NCBI GenBank assembly: GCA_964587655.1
Contig: CAZPMT010000024.1
Span: 1-53,101, forward strand
DNA: 53,101 nucleotides
Direction: 5' to 3'
From: CAZPMT01 sp964587655
GTDB taxonomy: Bacteria; Hydrogenedentota; Hydrogenedentia; Hydrogenedentales; SLHB01
Part shown: positions 41,901 to 48,614 of the stretch, in pieces
Layout: each line of letters begins with the position of its first letter
How positions within the stretch are numbered: the stretch's first letter is position 1
The notes under the pieces: generated by a model
The model's database searches: none
Told to the model about the DNA's origin: nothing
What the model saw: only the letters and a program-made list of their open reading frames with translations
Position numbers and translations under genes: made by a program

Positions 41901-43668
41901 CGTCGCGCATCAGACGCCCGTACTGAATGCCCATCTCCTTGGGCGTCCCGTACACGACGCAGACCGGGAATCTGGCCGTTCCCTCGGAGATCGATGTGCG
42001 ATAGCCCCCAAAGGCCGGGTAACTCACAGGCGTGACCTTCACCGGCGTCGATACCGAATAGAACATCGGAACCGTTCCACCCGGCTCAGTCCGCTCATAG
42101 AACAACTGGATAAAATAAGCCGTCCAGCCGACTGGCGCGGATGTCCATCCCACATATTGCCCCTGGCCTATGCTCTGGAGCTGATACGGGAACCACACCT
42201 TGCCGATCTTGTTGACTCGGAAATCCCGTTGCGTCGGATTGTTGGCTTGCCAAAGGTACACGCCGTACGGGACCGCTTCCTCGAGGTTTGTATCCACCAT
42301 TATCGTGCCGTCGGAGCTGATCGTCCACGATACCTCCGGGATCGGCGGGCCGTTCACTTGCGAGTCGCAGAAGGCCACCAGGCTGGGCACGACCACGTCA
42401 TAATCGAGGCCATGATCCGCGTTCGGAACATAGCAGAGGTGTTTTTCACCGAGCAGGTCGTCAAAGTAGAATTGCGACGAATCGGGCACGAAGAATTGAT
42501 CACCCGTTGCGTTTATGATGAACTTCGGCATAGTGAGGCGGTCGCGGTATTCATACGGGTCAACGATCTTCAGCAGTTCCTGGCCGCCGGCAGTGTCGAA
42601 CCGCTCGAATATATCCATCTGGGCGTAATCGAAAATCGATTCGGACCAGTAACCGTACGCCTTTCGGTGATGGAGCATCTGCTCGTCCATGTTCAGAACG
42701 TCAATCACCATAGGCGCTATGGCCTTCACCCGCGGGTCGACCGCGCCCGTCAGCCACGTCGTCCAACCCCGCTTCGATGCGCCGGTCACGATAAACTTGT
42801 TCACCGTCAAGCCGGCGGGCAGCTTCTTGCAGTGGTCCTGGACCGTGTCCATGGCGCGCACCGCGCTCTTCACCATCGGCAGCAGCAACGGCCACGTGTA
42901 ATCCGGATTACCGGCCTCGACGCTGTTCATGAACTTGTCATACGTATACGCGATGATGGCGTCTTCAGTGCGCGTCCGCATGCCGATTTCGTCCGTGAAG
43001 ACCAGCGGCTCGTTCGGAACTTGCTTCACCACCGCGACCACGATGCCAAGTTTCGTTGAGATCTCTTTCAAGATGTTCTCGATCGTGCCGCTGACATCGG
43101 TGTCCGCCAAGTTCGGCGGCCCGCCGCCGTTCGAGCCCCCGTCCACAAGCAGCAACGCCGTGTCGCTCTTGATGACGTCGGGAACAATCTCCGCCATCCA
43201 GTGGGTCCACACGGCCGTTTCGTCCGCGACTTTGTAATAATCATCCGTGCTGCGCCATTGCTGCGACGTCATGCTCAGGGCGTACGCCATGAAGTTCGCG
43301 CCCTGATAGGTGCTCTCAGGCAGTTCAACGTAGGAGTAATTCGGGTCCGGGGTATTGACGTAAATATCGAGCGCCGTTTCAATGAACGCCTTCGCGGGGC
43401 CGGCGCCAGCGGATTCCGAGAAAAAGGATTTTGGATCGACCGACGCGGGCCCTTGCGCGAGAAGGCCCCCAAGGTTCGACTCCGTCGCAGCCCTTGCAAT
43501 CTGTAACCGTGCGTCCTTTACAGGGGAGACCCCCGCTTGACCGTGAAGCGGCAAGGCTGCTGCTTCTACGAGGGTGTCCTGCCGCGCTTCGATGGTCGTG
43601 ACAGCCGCTCCCACCGCAAGCACAGCAATGAGACCCAGAATCACGATGACGCCTCGCTTCGTTCTCAC
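32923..43668 (-). CDS. giant surface protein: PhoPQ-related hydrolase + C45 Ntn-hydrolase + repeats + PKD + 14 PEGA-like repeats
   Basis: 3,581 codons from GTG 43668, which has GGAGGT at good spacing. Order: signal peptide (1-28); PhoPQ-activated pathogenicity-related alpha/beta-hydrolase domain (about 65-440, nucleophile Ser298 in TGASKRGW); C45/AAT-type domain (about 565-900, Cys662 in DDYSCSSIAVWG and YQTRDLDW); (GE)9 (916-934); about 1,400 residues of repeat-containing beta modules (see finding); a PKD domain (2345-2431, WNFGDGG); (GE)8 (2434-2449); 14 PEGA-like repeats of 75-79 residues (2450-3535); and a short tail ending in a hydrophobic segment and SRSRRRS. In C45 enzymes the Cys becomes N-terminal by self-cleavage, so the protein may be processed. 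It is one intact frame. Expected at the cell surface, as an adhesin-like enzyme carrier. Its substrates are unknown. Confidence 0.85.
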   Translation of the reverse strand: MRTKRGVIVILGLIAVLAVGAAVTTIEARQDTLVEAAALPLHGQAGVSPVKDARLQIARAATESNLGGLLAQGPASVDPKSFFSESAGAGPAKAFIETALDIYVNTPDPNYSYVELPESTYQGANFMAYALSMTSQQWRSTDDYYKVADETAVWTHWMAEIVPDVIKSDTALLLVDGGSNGGGPPNLADTDVSGTIENILKEISTKLGIVVAVVKQVPNEPLVFTDEIGMRTRTEDAIIAYTYDKFMNSVEAGNPDYTWPLLLPMVKSAVRAMDTVQDHCKKLPAGLTVNKFIVTGASKRGWTTWLTGAVDPRVKAIAPMVIDVLNMDEQMLHHRKAYGYWSESIFDYAQMDIFERFDTAGGQELLKIVDPYEYRDRLTMPKFIINATGDQFFVPDSSQFYFDDLLGEKHLCYVPNADHGLDYDVVVPSLVAFCDSQVNGPPIPEVSWTISSDGTIMVDTNLEEAVPYGVYLWQANNPTQRDFRVNKIGKVWFPYQLQSIGQGQYVGWTSAPVGWTAYFIQLFYERTEPGGTVPMFYSVSTPVKVTPVSYPAFGGYRTSISEGTARFPVCVVYGTPKEMGIQYGRLMRDEIERFVPALLATVQYSDPNKFSDAALEDAWNRTSKFADPRFAEEIRGVALGSGVPEQTLQFAHMIPVIDDYSCSSIAVWGPATGNGHLYQTRDLDWTLELGAQDFPCIVIYVPDKGVPHINFTFAGVVGSHAGMNLAGITLAEMGDSPGSEWPYDLNGVHFMSMFRNMLYDARRLSMAEDILTGATRIKKYHYVIGDGLWENRAIKVKAHAGTPTPLEFWGDNDPTDENAPDHIKEGVVYNDEGRGAWPGIIANYGSHNQNTMIAIANSIPIRGSNVMNVVYDATTLDFWVSYAYTDPGAGTIVEAYQRPYVYGNLNEFVQGRMPTGEGEGEGEGEGEGEGEGEGYPYVFGHKAAKFAAEDKIRDKYGMAPMNDWMPLFSFAMTYPKPGEGQPPEPRVLMILDFYLKGDGRDEPYFNSGPPTEQELYQFGIFWDNGETAPDGVLRFDGDYRDPKTPVVSWDRHGNKWGAPQVRYDLTGDNDLHYKLNLLNPGGVYRPRSEWVTNSQDPWNNYIVAVRTSSVFESTRTLAYELWDAVMLAYWGDVEGFPLSDNGDVLDSYSPNFYGDTHETLDPETAYSASFDVFDMTSNTLGQYSADDDANVWGWTHKMYSLNNEHIRPLPFGNLLSTAVGEWMDFRQLFSLETWYPVIGINLHGSNDLYPGSPDLGYQLMQPREVNVIFTDIGGDPYNPQQGNGGFDPRQGLERTTNDGTAISEAWYNVGQGSDYAFNGVWIYHDTNNNAAFDPPTVKSGGTCSFTDFPMIPYGYLMQWEYIPFPPGGGDPWWKMRMMLDWGRRRPKADTAPKGYLEPVPDATDLISSFHHADYFMVFRADSGYTDASMLFGDGRGMPIGADFRAFIEPRHVNAEGHWDGGLLVGGTMADTEYMYFSGQSNEWYNYWQDNPVLDEPWKNENGLPTHAEPWWPERTSIAENTKPVRGGIEIHDYVITYDTDNYNFSTMTNIDVMWSIEETGGGGGFFFFNNLLPWVDPFYDIRNAYFFYPSWLGLWWGWGIVSLDSSWGTQYAFETTPFSNELHEADRTQYFPNPPARPSLADYQTWPPRTTVGSLGCYPQISDWKPKDRAARLLIERVDPYSAGPTGFSGGVDPLLLYKPVAMLGINLCGADDPIVNQYFQLQFESITVAFWGPGFDATRDLLPLDSEGQYYLSGVWLCEDSNGDGTYDVSDTPLVVRDMEWESASEPVDLNGDGQPDDLSGDGIYVPREDDAWVLRLIVKDPWRVPNSDSTYHEDVSKSAGSALRLARSPEEAREAAAGDSPTKTVSASDLLSGTNGAAKALSPGLNMGDDLFVVVRPSHDVPRFQQFRAVVPARLPSRATSSDQYAGVVLTPRAYPMVGSFEKSNTEEGPVQDFYGHDMLEMNVAVDLYDVTAEGQTITPSLNPVADPTAVVGIDISTNRLNTTLFEGASSTPVPPNKLQTPSRQWSDPEAVKGYWLAALSSEGQIETYEIVDAAGNELTFRSGTPVAGPWRIVKDPTFLEQVVVEFYDEGEDGGFNLSRDLMPLDFEDPRNSDAGQRKYSGVAIYRDNDLDPKNTNGVFDPGIDIPIGLDQPPARIGLVGEPEQVKLVFSSPGTDDFGRVDSQDHSLVVPNTPLAEQPRHRQIVPDTFGNSAGEPDYGPDFFIVVRCMPQTEAGHDFRVGLVSWGPATPTEPDPDTFPHPYWSPAIDPNDFDLFSEYPWGSRALGFITFLKEAQTSSHWIYNRDTRAYELEPVTDVSQDRSPYGHWIRTTANKAVQSRAVTLEARPMADFYGLPRTGVAPLSVSFTYLQKTTGITPTSWAWNFGDGGKSSEQNPTHVYRNGGTFTVSLTVSGQSGSDTKTAKDYIRVTGGGEGEGEGEGEGEGEGEPEVGSLQVTIEPAEVVSAGAKWSIDDGVVWYNSGDTLPGLPVGDYTVTFSEVADWTAPTPQTATVVKDGLTLLPQSYVLKTGSLTVTFGPEGAVTAGAKWSADGGATWHDTGETLTLRVGTYAVAFMAVDGWDPPTAQQTQIVWQQTSTVHGAYVRQTGSLEVLIGPEGAVSVGQWRVDGGEWQSSGNVVTGLPTGAHVVSFKGGLDLWTEPPDAPVTILKNQTATITGTYVLKTGSIEVAITPAEAVAAGAMWRVDGGTWFAPGARTVPVGAHTVSFKDSVPGWIKPPDQQVQVTLGQTTVTTGEYRRQTGSLKVTVQPQEARTAGAQWRLDGGYWRNSGETALAVPVGDHVVSFKDVDGWTTPADQTVQIVRDSLSSVTRTYLQQTGSLRVTLEPAEALNAGARWSVDDGATWRTSGETVPGLPVGSYSVTFKTLAGWTSPAPLNDVTVLQDQVTEEAAAYVRQTGSLRVTIRPDAVLSLGPQWSVDGGTTWRNSDEVLTGLPVGSYSVTFKDIGGWTKPADEVAAIIMDQETEITRAYQQHTGSLQVTITPDAVRLLGAQWSIDNGATWRNSLDNVPNLVIGNYTVTFRDIDGWTKPADRQVTIRNGENTQETGVYARKTGQLQVSIEPVPANSAGAQWRVDGGAWNNSGATLSGLAVGQHTLSFKYIVGWTRPLDELVTISDGLLTALTRTYTQQTGSLQVDLEPSGARVGGAKWSIDGGLTWHDSGETLSGLPIGVYVVKCSALAGWTSPADDEATVMNGQKASLTRTYIQQLGSLQVTLAPVAARVAGAQWRVDGGAWHDSDAIVQSLALGVHNVEFKDVAGWTAPDSQAVTINADMTTPLSVTYVQQTGALQITIEPEAARTAGARWRVDGGAWLQSGETAANIPIGPNVVYFSFVTGWNEPDDLPVTIEWNQTASFTATYIQRTGGLQVTIEPEGARTSGAQWRVDAGEWRDSGYTATQLPIGQHTVSFKDATGWNKPADVNVTVYSNETLPFTATYARVVLTGSLQITIEPQAARDAGAQWRVDNGAWRNSGYTVTGLPTGSHTVSFSSVSNWNAPGNLSVTIQASQTTTSAASYVRRSWLDVFGCHGGADAAGSPGDALLIALALGTLAAASRLTSRSRRRS
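33060..36330 (-). repeat. 14 tandem PEGA-like repeats (coding)
   Basis: Each unit reads TGSLQVTIEPxxAxxAGAQW, RVDGGxWxxSGxT, GLPVGxHTVSFKDVxGWTxP and ends TATYVQQ. Repeats have diverged to roughly half identity and no two are DNA copies, so the array is old and maintained by selection rather than recently amplified. Confidence 0.9.
36322..36369 (-). repeat. (GE)8-coding repeat
   Basis: Sixteen alternating Gly/Glu codons between the PKD domain and the PEGA-like array. Third positions vary, the peptide does not. Confidence 0.95.
40867..40923 (-). repeat. (GE)9-coding repeat
   Basis: Nineteen alternating Gly/Glu codons that separate the two enzymatic domains from the rest of the giant protein. 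Confidence 0.95.
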
Positions 43669-44436
43669 GTTACTTTACCTCCGGGTACCGACATCGCAGG
43701 GACAAGGGGCTGCAACCCCTTGTCTACAACCGGCAACAAAATCGCTGCAAAGGCGTGCCCGCACGCCTCACCGCATGTTCCTCGCAAGAATCTGGTCCGC
43801 CATTCGCCCCGCCCTGGCGGGGCAGCCTCTCAAACCGGACCGTCCGCAACACACAATTTCTCCCGGCTCATCGTAGCACACAGTACAGCTTCTGTCAACA
43901 GATGTGTTCCGTTCGCCGTCCGTTTATGATCCTCGTTAACCTATTGAGAACCGAAGGGTTTTGTTACGTAACATATGACGCTTCCCGCCGTTTCCGCCGT
44001 ATCCCTAACCTTCACAAGATTCGCATAAAACGCAGCGGCCTGCTCCCGGGTCCGGCAACCGTCACAGCCCGCCAATGGTCCCGTACGGTACCGCAACACT
44101 CGCCGTGAATTCACAGGTTGCCAATGCTGTCGCCGCGCGCCAAAGTGGAGCGGACTCTTGTGCGGAGTCAAGACCTGGCACGTATCGCATTCTACTCATA
44201 CCCTAGCAATGAGTAACCTGGCCCGTGCGGAGCCTGCCTCCACTGCGTCAACCAAGTCACAAGGCTTCCCCCTCTATGCGCAAGGCATCCGTCCGATCCG
44301 TCCGATCGGTCGGATCAGCATCCCCTCACAAGCCCTCAGATTTCCCCCTTATCGCAGCTTTCGCAAACCACTATATTTTGTGGTTTTATCATTGTTAACG
44401 GCTTAGCGGCCCAGTATGTAGTGTTTGGGCGTCTTC
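43669..44436. other. spacer between the giant gene and the molybdoenzyme operon
   Basis: 768 bp without a gene I can support. 43806-43823 is an 8-bp GC stem (GCCCCGCC/GGCGGGGC). 44288-44317 holds the right GGATCGGTC word run. From 43868 to 44180 the sequence is AT-richer than its surroundings. The giant gene's promoter should lie in the first 200 bp; no consensus is obvious. Confidence 0.45.
44288..44317. repeat. GGATCGGTC word repeat, right side of the giant gene
   Basis: TCCGTCCGATCCGTCCGATC and onward: four near-copies of the same 9-bp word as at 32881-32920. Confidence 0.7.
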
Positions 44437-45729
44437 CTAACCCCTTGGCGCTTCCGCAGCGGTTTCCGCTGTTGATCCGCCTTTTACAGGATTAGTAGTC
44501 TGTCCTCGACATCCCAGCACCTGACCGATGATCGTACCCGCCGCCATTCCGATCAGGAATCCGTAGGGCAACAGAAAAGCGCACACCCCTACCGCCACCG
44601 CCAAGGGTACCCAGCCCTTCATGTTGGCGCTGCACGAGACCCGCTGCATTAGAGCGACGCTTTCGATGAGAAGCAGAACGCCGAGCATGGGTAGCGGGAA
44701 GATGTGCACAATCGTCGCGAATCCGGAGCTGAACCACAGTCCGAGGCAGAGAAAGAATACGCCGTAGAGGAGAGGCGCCGCGCCGGTACGGCCGCCACAG
44801 GCGTGCATGCCCGCCAGTCCGCCCGAACCATGGCACACCGGCACGCCGCTGAGGAAGGGGACCGTCAGGTTCATTAGGGAGTAGGTCCAGCCTATCTTGC
44901 GGAGCGTGATGCGCCGTTCAGGAAACAGATCGCGGGCGAGTTGCTCGGTGGCCAGCAGCGAGTTGCCGAGCGACAACGGAATCTGTACGAGGCCCAGCAG
45001 GAGGAAGCCCTGTATTATTTCCGGAAAGGAAGGCAGGTGCGGTTGTGGCAGCGCGAACCCCCAACCTCTTGCCAACGTGGGGAACGAGACACGTTGGCAC
45101 GCAAAGGCGTAGATCAGGCCGAGCGCTACGATGACGAGCACGCGCGGCACGACGCGGTTCTTGCGGAGGGCAAACGCGGCGGCCAGGGACGCGCACGCCA
45201 ACACATAGCCGGACATCGCTTCGGAGGCCAAATAGCGCAGCGCCACGGAGGCCAAGGTCAGGCCAAGTCCGAATTGCACGCCGCGAACCACGGGGTCGGG
45301 AATGAGGCGTGCGAGCCACGTCAGGAGTCCGGTGGCAGTCAGGACGAGCATGACCAGGCCGATCGAGAATCCCGCGCCGAACATGATGGGCGCAGCGATA
45401 TCTTGCGCGATTACCACGGCTGCCACAGCCTTGAGCGGTTGGGCTGGCATAGGGATGCCGTACACCAGTGCACAGAAGATTTGGATGAGGCCGAACACGG
45501 TCAAGACGCTCGCCGTGTCGGCCTTGGAAGCGAGGAGTATGCCGAGGAGGAGCGGGAGGCTCGTTCCCATGTCGCCGAAGGCGCCGGCCACCTCAAAGCG
45601 GTTCACACGCCATCGGCTCGGCCAGACTGCGGCTGCGCGCGCCGCAATTGTTTCTCGGGGCCGTCCGCGCTCGGTCACTGCTATCGGCGATTTGTATTTC
45701 AGGCAGTTGCCAAGATGGGTCAAGTTCAT
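44437..45729 (-). CDS. molybdate/sulfate transporter, MOT1 (SulP-related) family
   Basis: 430 residues from ATG 45729, which overlaps the mobA stop by 4 bp (ATGA). The frame runs upstream to 46284, but there it is the antisense-like shadow of mobA/mobB. MOT1 signatures: FEVAGAFGDMGTSLPLL near the N-terminus, YGIPMPAQPLKAVAAVVIAQ, SGVPVCHGSGGLAGMH and about ten hydrophobic segments. MOT1 proteins in plants and algae import molybdate at low concentration; the bacterial relatives are thought to do the same. Being the last gene of a molybdoenzyme operon strongly supports molybdate import. Confidence 0.88.
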   Translation of the reverse strand: MNLTHLGNCLKYKSPIAVTERGRPRETIAARAAAVWPSRWRVNRFEVAGAFGDMGTSLPLLLGILLASKADTASVLTVFGLIQIFCALVYGIPMPAQPLKAVAAVVIAQDIAAPIMFGAGFSIGLVMLVLTATGLLTWLARLIPDPVVRGVQFGLGLTLASVALRYLASEAMSGYVLACASLAAAFALRKNRVVPRVLVIVALGLIYAFACQRVSFPTLARGWGFALPQPHLPSFPEIIQGFLLLGLVQIPLSLGNSLLATEQLARDLFPERRITLRKIGWTYSLMNLTVPFLSGVPVCHGSGGLAGMHACGGRTGAAPLLYGVFFLCLGLWFSSGFATIVHIFPLPMLGVLLLIESVALMQRVSCSANMKGWVPLAVAVGVCAFLLPYGFLIGMAAGTIIGQVLGCRGQTTNPVKGGSTAETAAEAPRG

Positions 45730-46067
45730 GACGGGCCGTTCTCTGCCGGAAAACGACGCGCGTTCGCGATGTCTCCGGGCGTGTTGATGTCTTGCAGTGT
45801 GATCCAGCATGGCGGAGCGGGGACAAGGACGGTGTTCAGGCCGCCGATCGGGCCTAGGCCCGGCGTGAGGTCCACAATGGTCTTGAGACCGAGGCCGGCG
45901 TACTTGTCGGCGGTATCTGCAACTACCGTGACCCGAGATGCCACGGATTCGGCGGTTCTCACAACGTGCACAATCAATGGGACAAAGCGTAATAGGGCTC
46001 GGGCCTTGTCGCTGCCGAAGCGTGAGCTTCTTCCCCCGGAGAGTATGCAGACCGGGACGCGTTCCAT
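45726..46067 (-). CDS. mobA: MobA-like molybdenum cofactor guanylyltransferase, internally deleted
   Basis: 113 residues against about 190-200 for MobA. The N-terminal half is intact: VCILSGGRSSRFGSDKA (GTP loop), VVADTADKY, GLKTIVDLTPGLGPIGGL. The next residues jump from that point (about residue 80) directly to WITLQDINTPGDIANAR, the C-terminal NxNTPED motif. About 80 residues are missing, including the DMP metal-binding motif and the substrate pocket. The frame is preserved, so this is a clean in-frame deletion, an assembly collapse, or a specialised short form. It starts directly after the mobB stop and overlaps the transporter start by 4 bp. Confidence 0.8.
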   Translation of the reverse strand: MERVPVCILSGGRSSRFGSDKARALLRFVPLIVHVVRTAESVASRVTVVADTADKYAGLGLKTIVDLTPGLGPIGGLNTVLVPAPPCWITLQDINTPGDIANARRFPAENGPS

Positions 46068-46568
46068 TTAGATGTTCCGTGCGTATGTAGCAACATGCGT
46101 GGCCAATGCAGCGATGTCGCGTCGCGGCCAGACCGGTACGGGCGCCTCGACGGGGTCGTCCGTGACGAGCGCGAGGATGTCCGTGCGTTCCATGGCGTAT
46201 GGCGTAGTCCCGTGTTCCTGCCGCCAGACCTCGACCTTCGGTCCGGGACCGTCGGTGTTGCCTTCCACGAGGATCAACTCGCATTCGCCAAACAGGACAG
46301 GCAACAGACGGTAGGGATCGTCTTCTGCCTGCCGCGGCTGATACACGGCGGTTAGTTCAGGCGTCACCACGAGGACGGGGGCCGCCCCGGCCTGGCGATA
46401 CAGGAACGAGTCCTTGCCGGGCGTGTCGAGTTCGTGCGCGTGACCGCAGAACTTGATCGCGCCCACGCGGACGCCTCGCGCCACCAATTCCGCTACCAGT
46501 TCCTTGATGAGAGTGGTCTTGCCGTGGTTCTTCTTGCCGACGACGTGTATGACCTTCATGCGTTCCAT
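46068..46568 (-). CDS. mobB: molybdopterin-guanine dinucleotide biosynthesis protein MobB
   Basis: 166 residues from ATG 46568, preceded by GGAA; a second ATG at 46559 is possible. The P-loop VVGKKNHGKTTLIKEL binds GTP, followed by VRVGAIKFCGHAHELDTPGKDS, VVTPELTAVY and the LILVEGNTDG switch strand, all typical of MobB. MobB assists MobA in attaching GMP to molybdopterin. The longer open frame to 46640 has no family support. Confidence 0.9.
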   Translation of the reverse strand: MERMKVIHVVGKKNHGKTTLIKELVAELVARGVRVGAIKFCGHAHELDTPGKDSFLYRQAGAAPVLVVTPELTAVYQPRQAEDDPYRLLPVLFGECELILVEGNTDGPGPKVEVWRQEHGTTPYAMERTDILALVTDDPVEAPVPVWPRRDIAALATHVATYARNI

Positions 46569-46655
46569 ATTCGTTCCAAATGTCCCTTTCGCGCGCGCCA
46601 TTTGTCTTCGGTTGCACAGCCGACGGCGCGACATTGCCACACTCTAATATTACAG

Positions 46656-47870
46656 CTATTCTATATCCCTGAGCCATGCGAATCTAACCCTGCCACCGGC
46701 CGCGATGGTCCCCTGGTCCGGGTTCACGCGGATGTACGAGTTGGCGGCGCAGGGCGCATGGATGTCCGCGGAACCTTTGCCTTGCAGCGGCGCAATTCGC
46801 CATCCTAGAGCGTCAGATTCCGTGAGGCACAACAGGAACGCCGTTCGGGCGCGCGTTCCTTTCACGGGCGAAGCTAGACGGCCCTCGATATCCCATTCGG
46901 GGCAGGCTTGTTTTCCCATCATCCGTCGAAGGGCGGGCCGTACATAGCGATGGAAACAGAGATGCGAGGCCAGCGGGTTGCCCGGCAGACCGAAGAACAG
47001 GCAACGCCCCTTGCGTCCGAAAAGCAGAGGTTTGCCGGGTTTCTGCGATACCTTGTGGAAGAGGATCTCCACACCGTAGCCTGCGAGGGCCTCCGGCGCG
47101 AGGTCGTACTTTCCCACCGACACGCCGCCCGTAAGCGCCACGACATCCACATGTTCGACGGCTTCCAATGCGGCGCGTATCGCCTTTGGCGTATCCGGGG
47201 CATGCAGGCGCACGGGGTCGCGAGCGCCGGCTTCACGTACCATCGCGGCCAGCATGGGGCCGTTGGAATTGCGGATCTGCGCTGGGCCGACGGGCGCGCC
47301 GTGCGGCACGAGTTCCGAGCCGGTGGTGATCACCGCGCAAGATGGCCGCGGAATCGCCATCACCGTTTCGTAGCCGAAAGTCGCCAGATTGGCGATCACG
47401 AGCGGGGTGATAATCTGGCCGGCCACTGCGATGATCGAGCCAGGCGCGCACTCGCTGCCGTAGCGCGCAATGTTGACGCCGAGCGGCACTTCATCGGGAA
47501 GTTCCACGTCATCGCCGATCTCACGGACATCTTCTTTGGGCACGACCGCCTCCGCGCCCTTCGGGCAGGGAGCGCCAGTCATGATAGACAGCGCGAATCC
47601 GTCGCAAAGCGTGAAGTCCGGCAACTCGCCTGCCATCACTTCCCCCGCTACACGGACGCGCCGTCCGGCATCGCCCATCCGGACGGCATATCCGTCCATC
47701 ATCGCGCGGTCGAACGGGGGATAGGCGCGATCTGCGCACACGTCTTCGGCCAAGACCAACCCCTGGCTCTCCTCGATAGACACAGGTTGCGGGGGCAGCG
47801 GAGTGGCCTCGGCTAGCACACGGGCCATGGCTTCATCCGGATCGACGAGTCGTTTCATGACCGAAGACAT
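46656..47870 (-). CDS. moeA: molybdopterin molybdenumtransferase MoeA
   Basis: 404 residues from ATG 47870, whose first base is the last base of the torD-like stop (TGATG), a coupling overlap; a GTG at 47882 is an alternative. MoeA inserts molybdenum into adenylylated molybdopterin. Motifs: SQGLVLAEDV, YPPFDRAMMDGYAV (domain III), SIMTGAPCPKGAEAVV, the MPT-binding TTGSELVP, NSNGPML, ALTGGVSVGKYD and GLPGNPLAS. Full length. It is followed after an 87-bp gap by mobB. Confidence 0.93.
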   Translation of the reverse strand: MSSVMKRLVDPDEAMARVLAEATPLPPQPVSIEESQGLVLAEDVCADRAYPPFDRAMMDGYAVRMGDAGRRVRVAGEVMAGELPDFTLCDGFALSIMTGAPCPKGAEAVVPKEDVREIGDDVELPDEVPLGVNIARYGSECAPGSIIAVAGQIITPLVIANLATFGYETVMAIPRPSCAVITTGSELVPHGAPVGPAQIRNSNGPMLAAMVREAGARDPVRLHAPDTPKAIRAALEAVEHVDVVALTGGVSVGKYDLAPEALAGYGVEILFHKVSQKPGKPLLFGRKGRCLFFGLPGNPLASHLCFHRYVRPALRRMMGKQACPEWDIEGRLASPVKGTRARTAFLLCLTESDALGWRIAPLQGKGSADIHAPCAANSYIRVNPDQGTIAAGGRVRFAWLRDIE

Positions 47871-48598
47871 CACTTCACCCACGGAGCATCTTGTGCAGGC
47901 CCCGCCACGCTCTCGAGCGCATCCAGGTCATACCGCGTGAACGCGACCGCCAAATCGGAGACGCCGCGAAAGTAAGGATGCTCCGTATTCTCGTGTATCT
48001 TGTCGCGAAAAGTCATGACCCACGATACGACGTGCGTGGACAGGAAATCCCGCTCCATTTCCCAGGCCCGCGTCAAGCGGGCTACATCGCCCGTGGCGGC
48101 GAACTCCTGTTCTTTTTGGCAGATGTGAGCCAAGTAAGCGAGTTCCAGGGCGATATGATCCGGCAGCTCCTTGCATTTCTCCGAAATGTCCAGTGCCGCA
48201 AGTTGATACCACTTCCGCACGGCAATCGCGCACGCACCCATCAATAGTCCCGCGACTTGCTTGCCCTCGATTTCACGCGAGTCCCGATAGACCGACTCGT
48301 AAGGGGGAACGTATTGCCGCCCCGGCACTTTGAACAGGTTCATGAACTCCTGGCGGGCCTCAGCAAGCCATTGTTCCGACGCCCGATGGGACGCCGCGCA
48401 CGCGCGCAACGCACCACTGGCCCCTTCGCCGAACGCCTCGATTGCGTCGAGAAAAGTGTCCGTCGCAATAAGCTCGAGGTCTTGCGCTTCAGGCGCGCGA
48501 CCGAACGCCGCAGTCAGCCAAGCATACAGCCGCGCGCGAAATGGGGCCAGTTCCACAAGACGCACATGTTGCACGTCGCGTTCGAGGGTTGTGTCCAT
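47870..48598 (-). CDS. TorD/DmsD-like chaperone for the molybdoenzyme
   Basis: 242 residues, all-helical. The family marks are YAWLTAAFGRAPE near the N-terminus, FMNLFKVPGRQYVPPYESVY in the middle, then ELPDHIALELAYLAHICQKE and FLSTHVVSWVM. Chaperones of this class bind the Tat signal of the catalytic subunit and hold it until the cofactor is inserted. The gene sits 16 bp after the iron-sulfur subunit and overlaps moeA, tying assembly to synthesis. The specific TorD/DmsD/NarJ subtype is not resolved. Confidence 0.87.
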   Translation of the reverse strand: MDTTLERDVQHVRLVELAPFRARLYAWLTAAFGRAPEAQDLELIATDTFLDAIEAFGEGASGALRACAASHRASEQWLAEARQEFMNLFKVPGRQYVPPYESVYRDSREIEGKQVAGLLMGACAIAVRKWYQLAALDISEKCKELPDHIALELAYLAHICQKEQEFAATGDVARLTRAWEMERDFLSTHVVSWVMTFRDKIHENTEHPYFRGVSDLAVAFTRYDLDALESVAGPAQDAPWVK

Positions 48599-48614
48599 GA
48601 CAGTCTTCCAACGA

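Noticed and set aside
40846..43059. Plus-strand frame of 737 codons inside the giant gene
   Set aside because: Antisense to the C45 and PhoPQ-related domains and includes the complement of the GE repeat (Phe/Ser/Leu-rich), not a real protein.
44437..46284. 615-codon version of the molybdate transporter
   Set aside because: The extra 185 N-terminal codons are an out-of-frame reading of mobA and mobB; the transporter starts at 45729.
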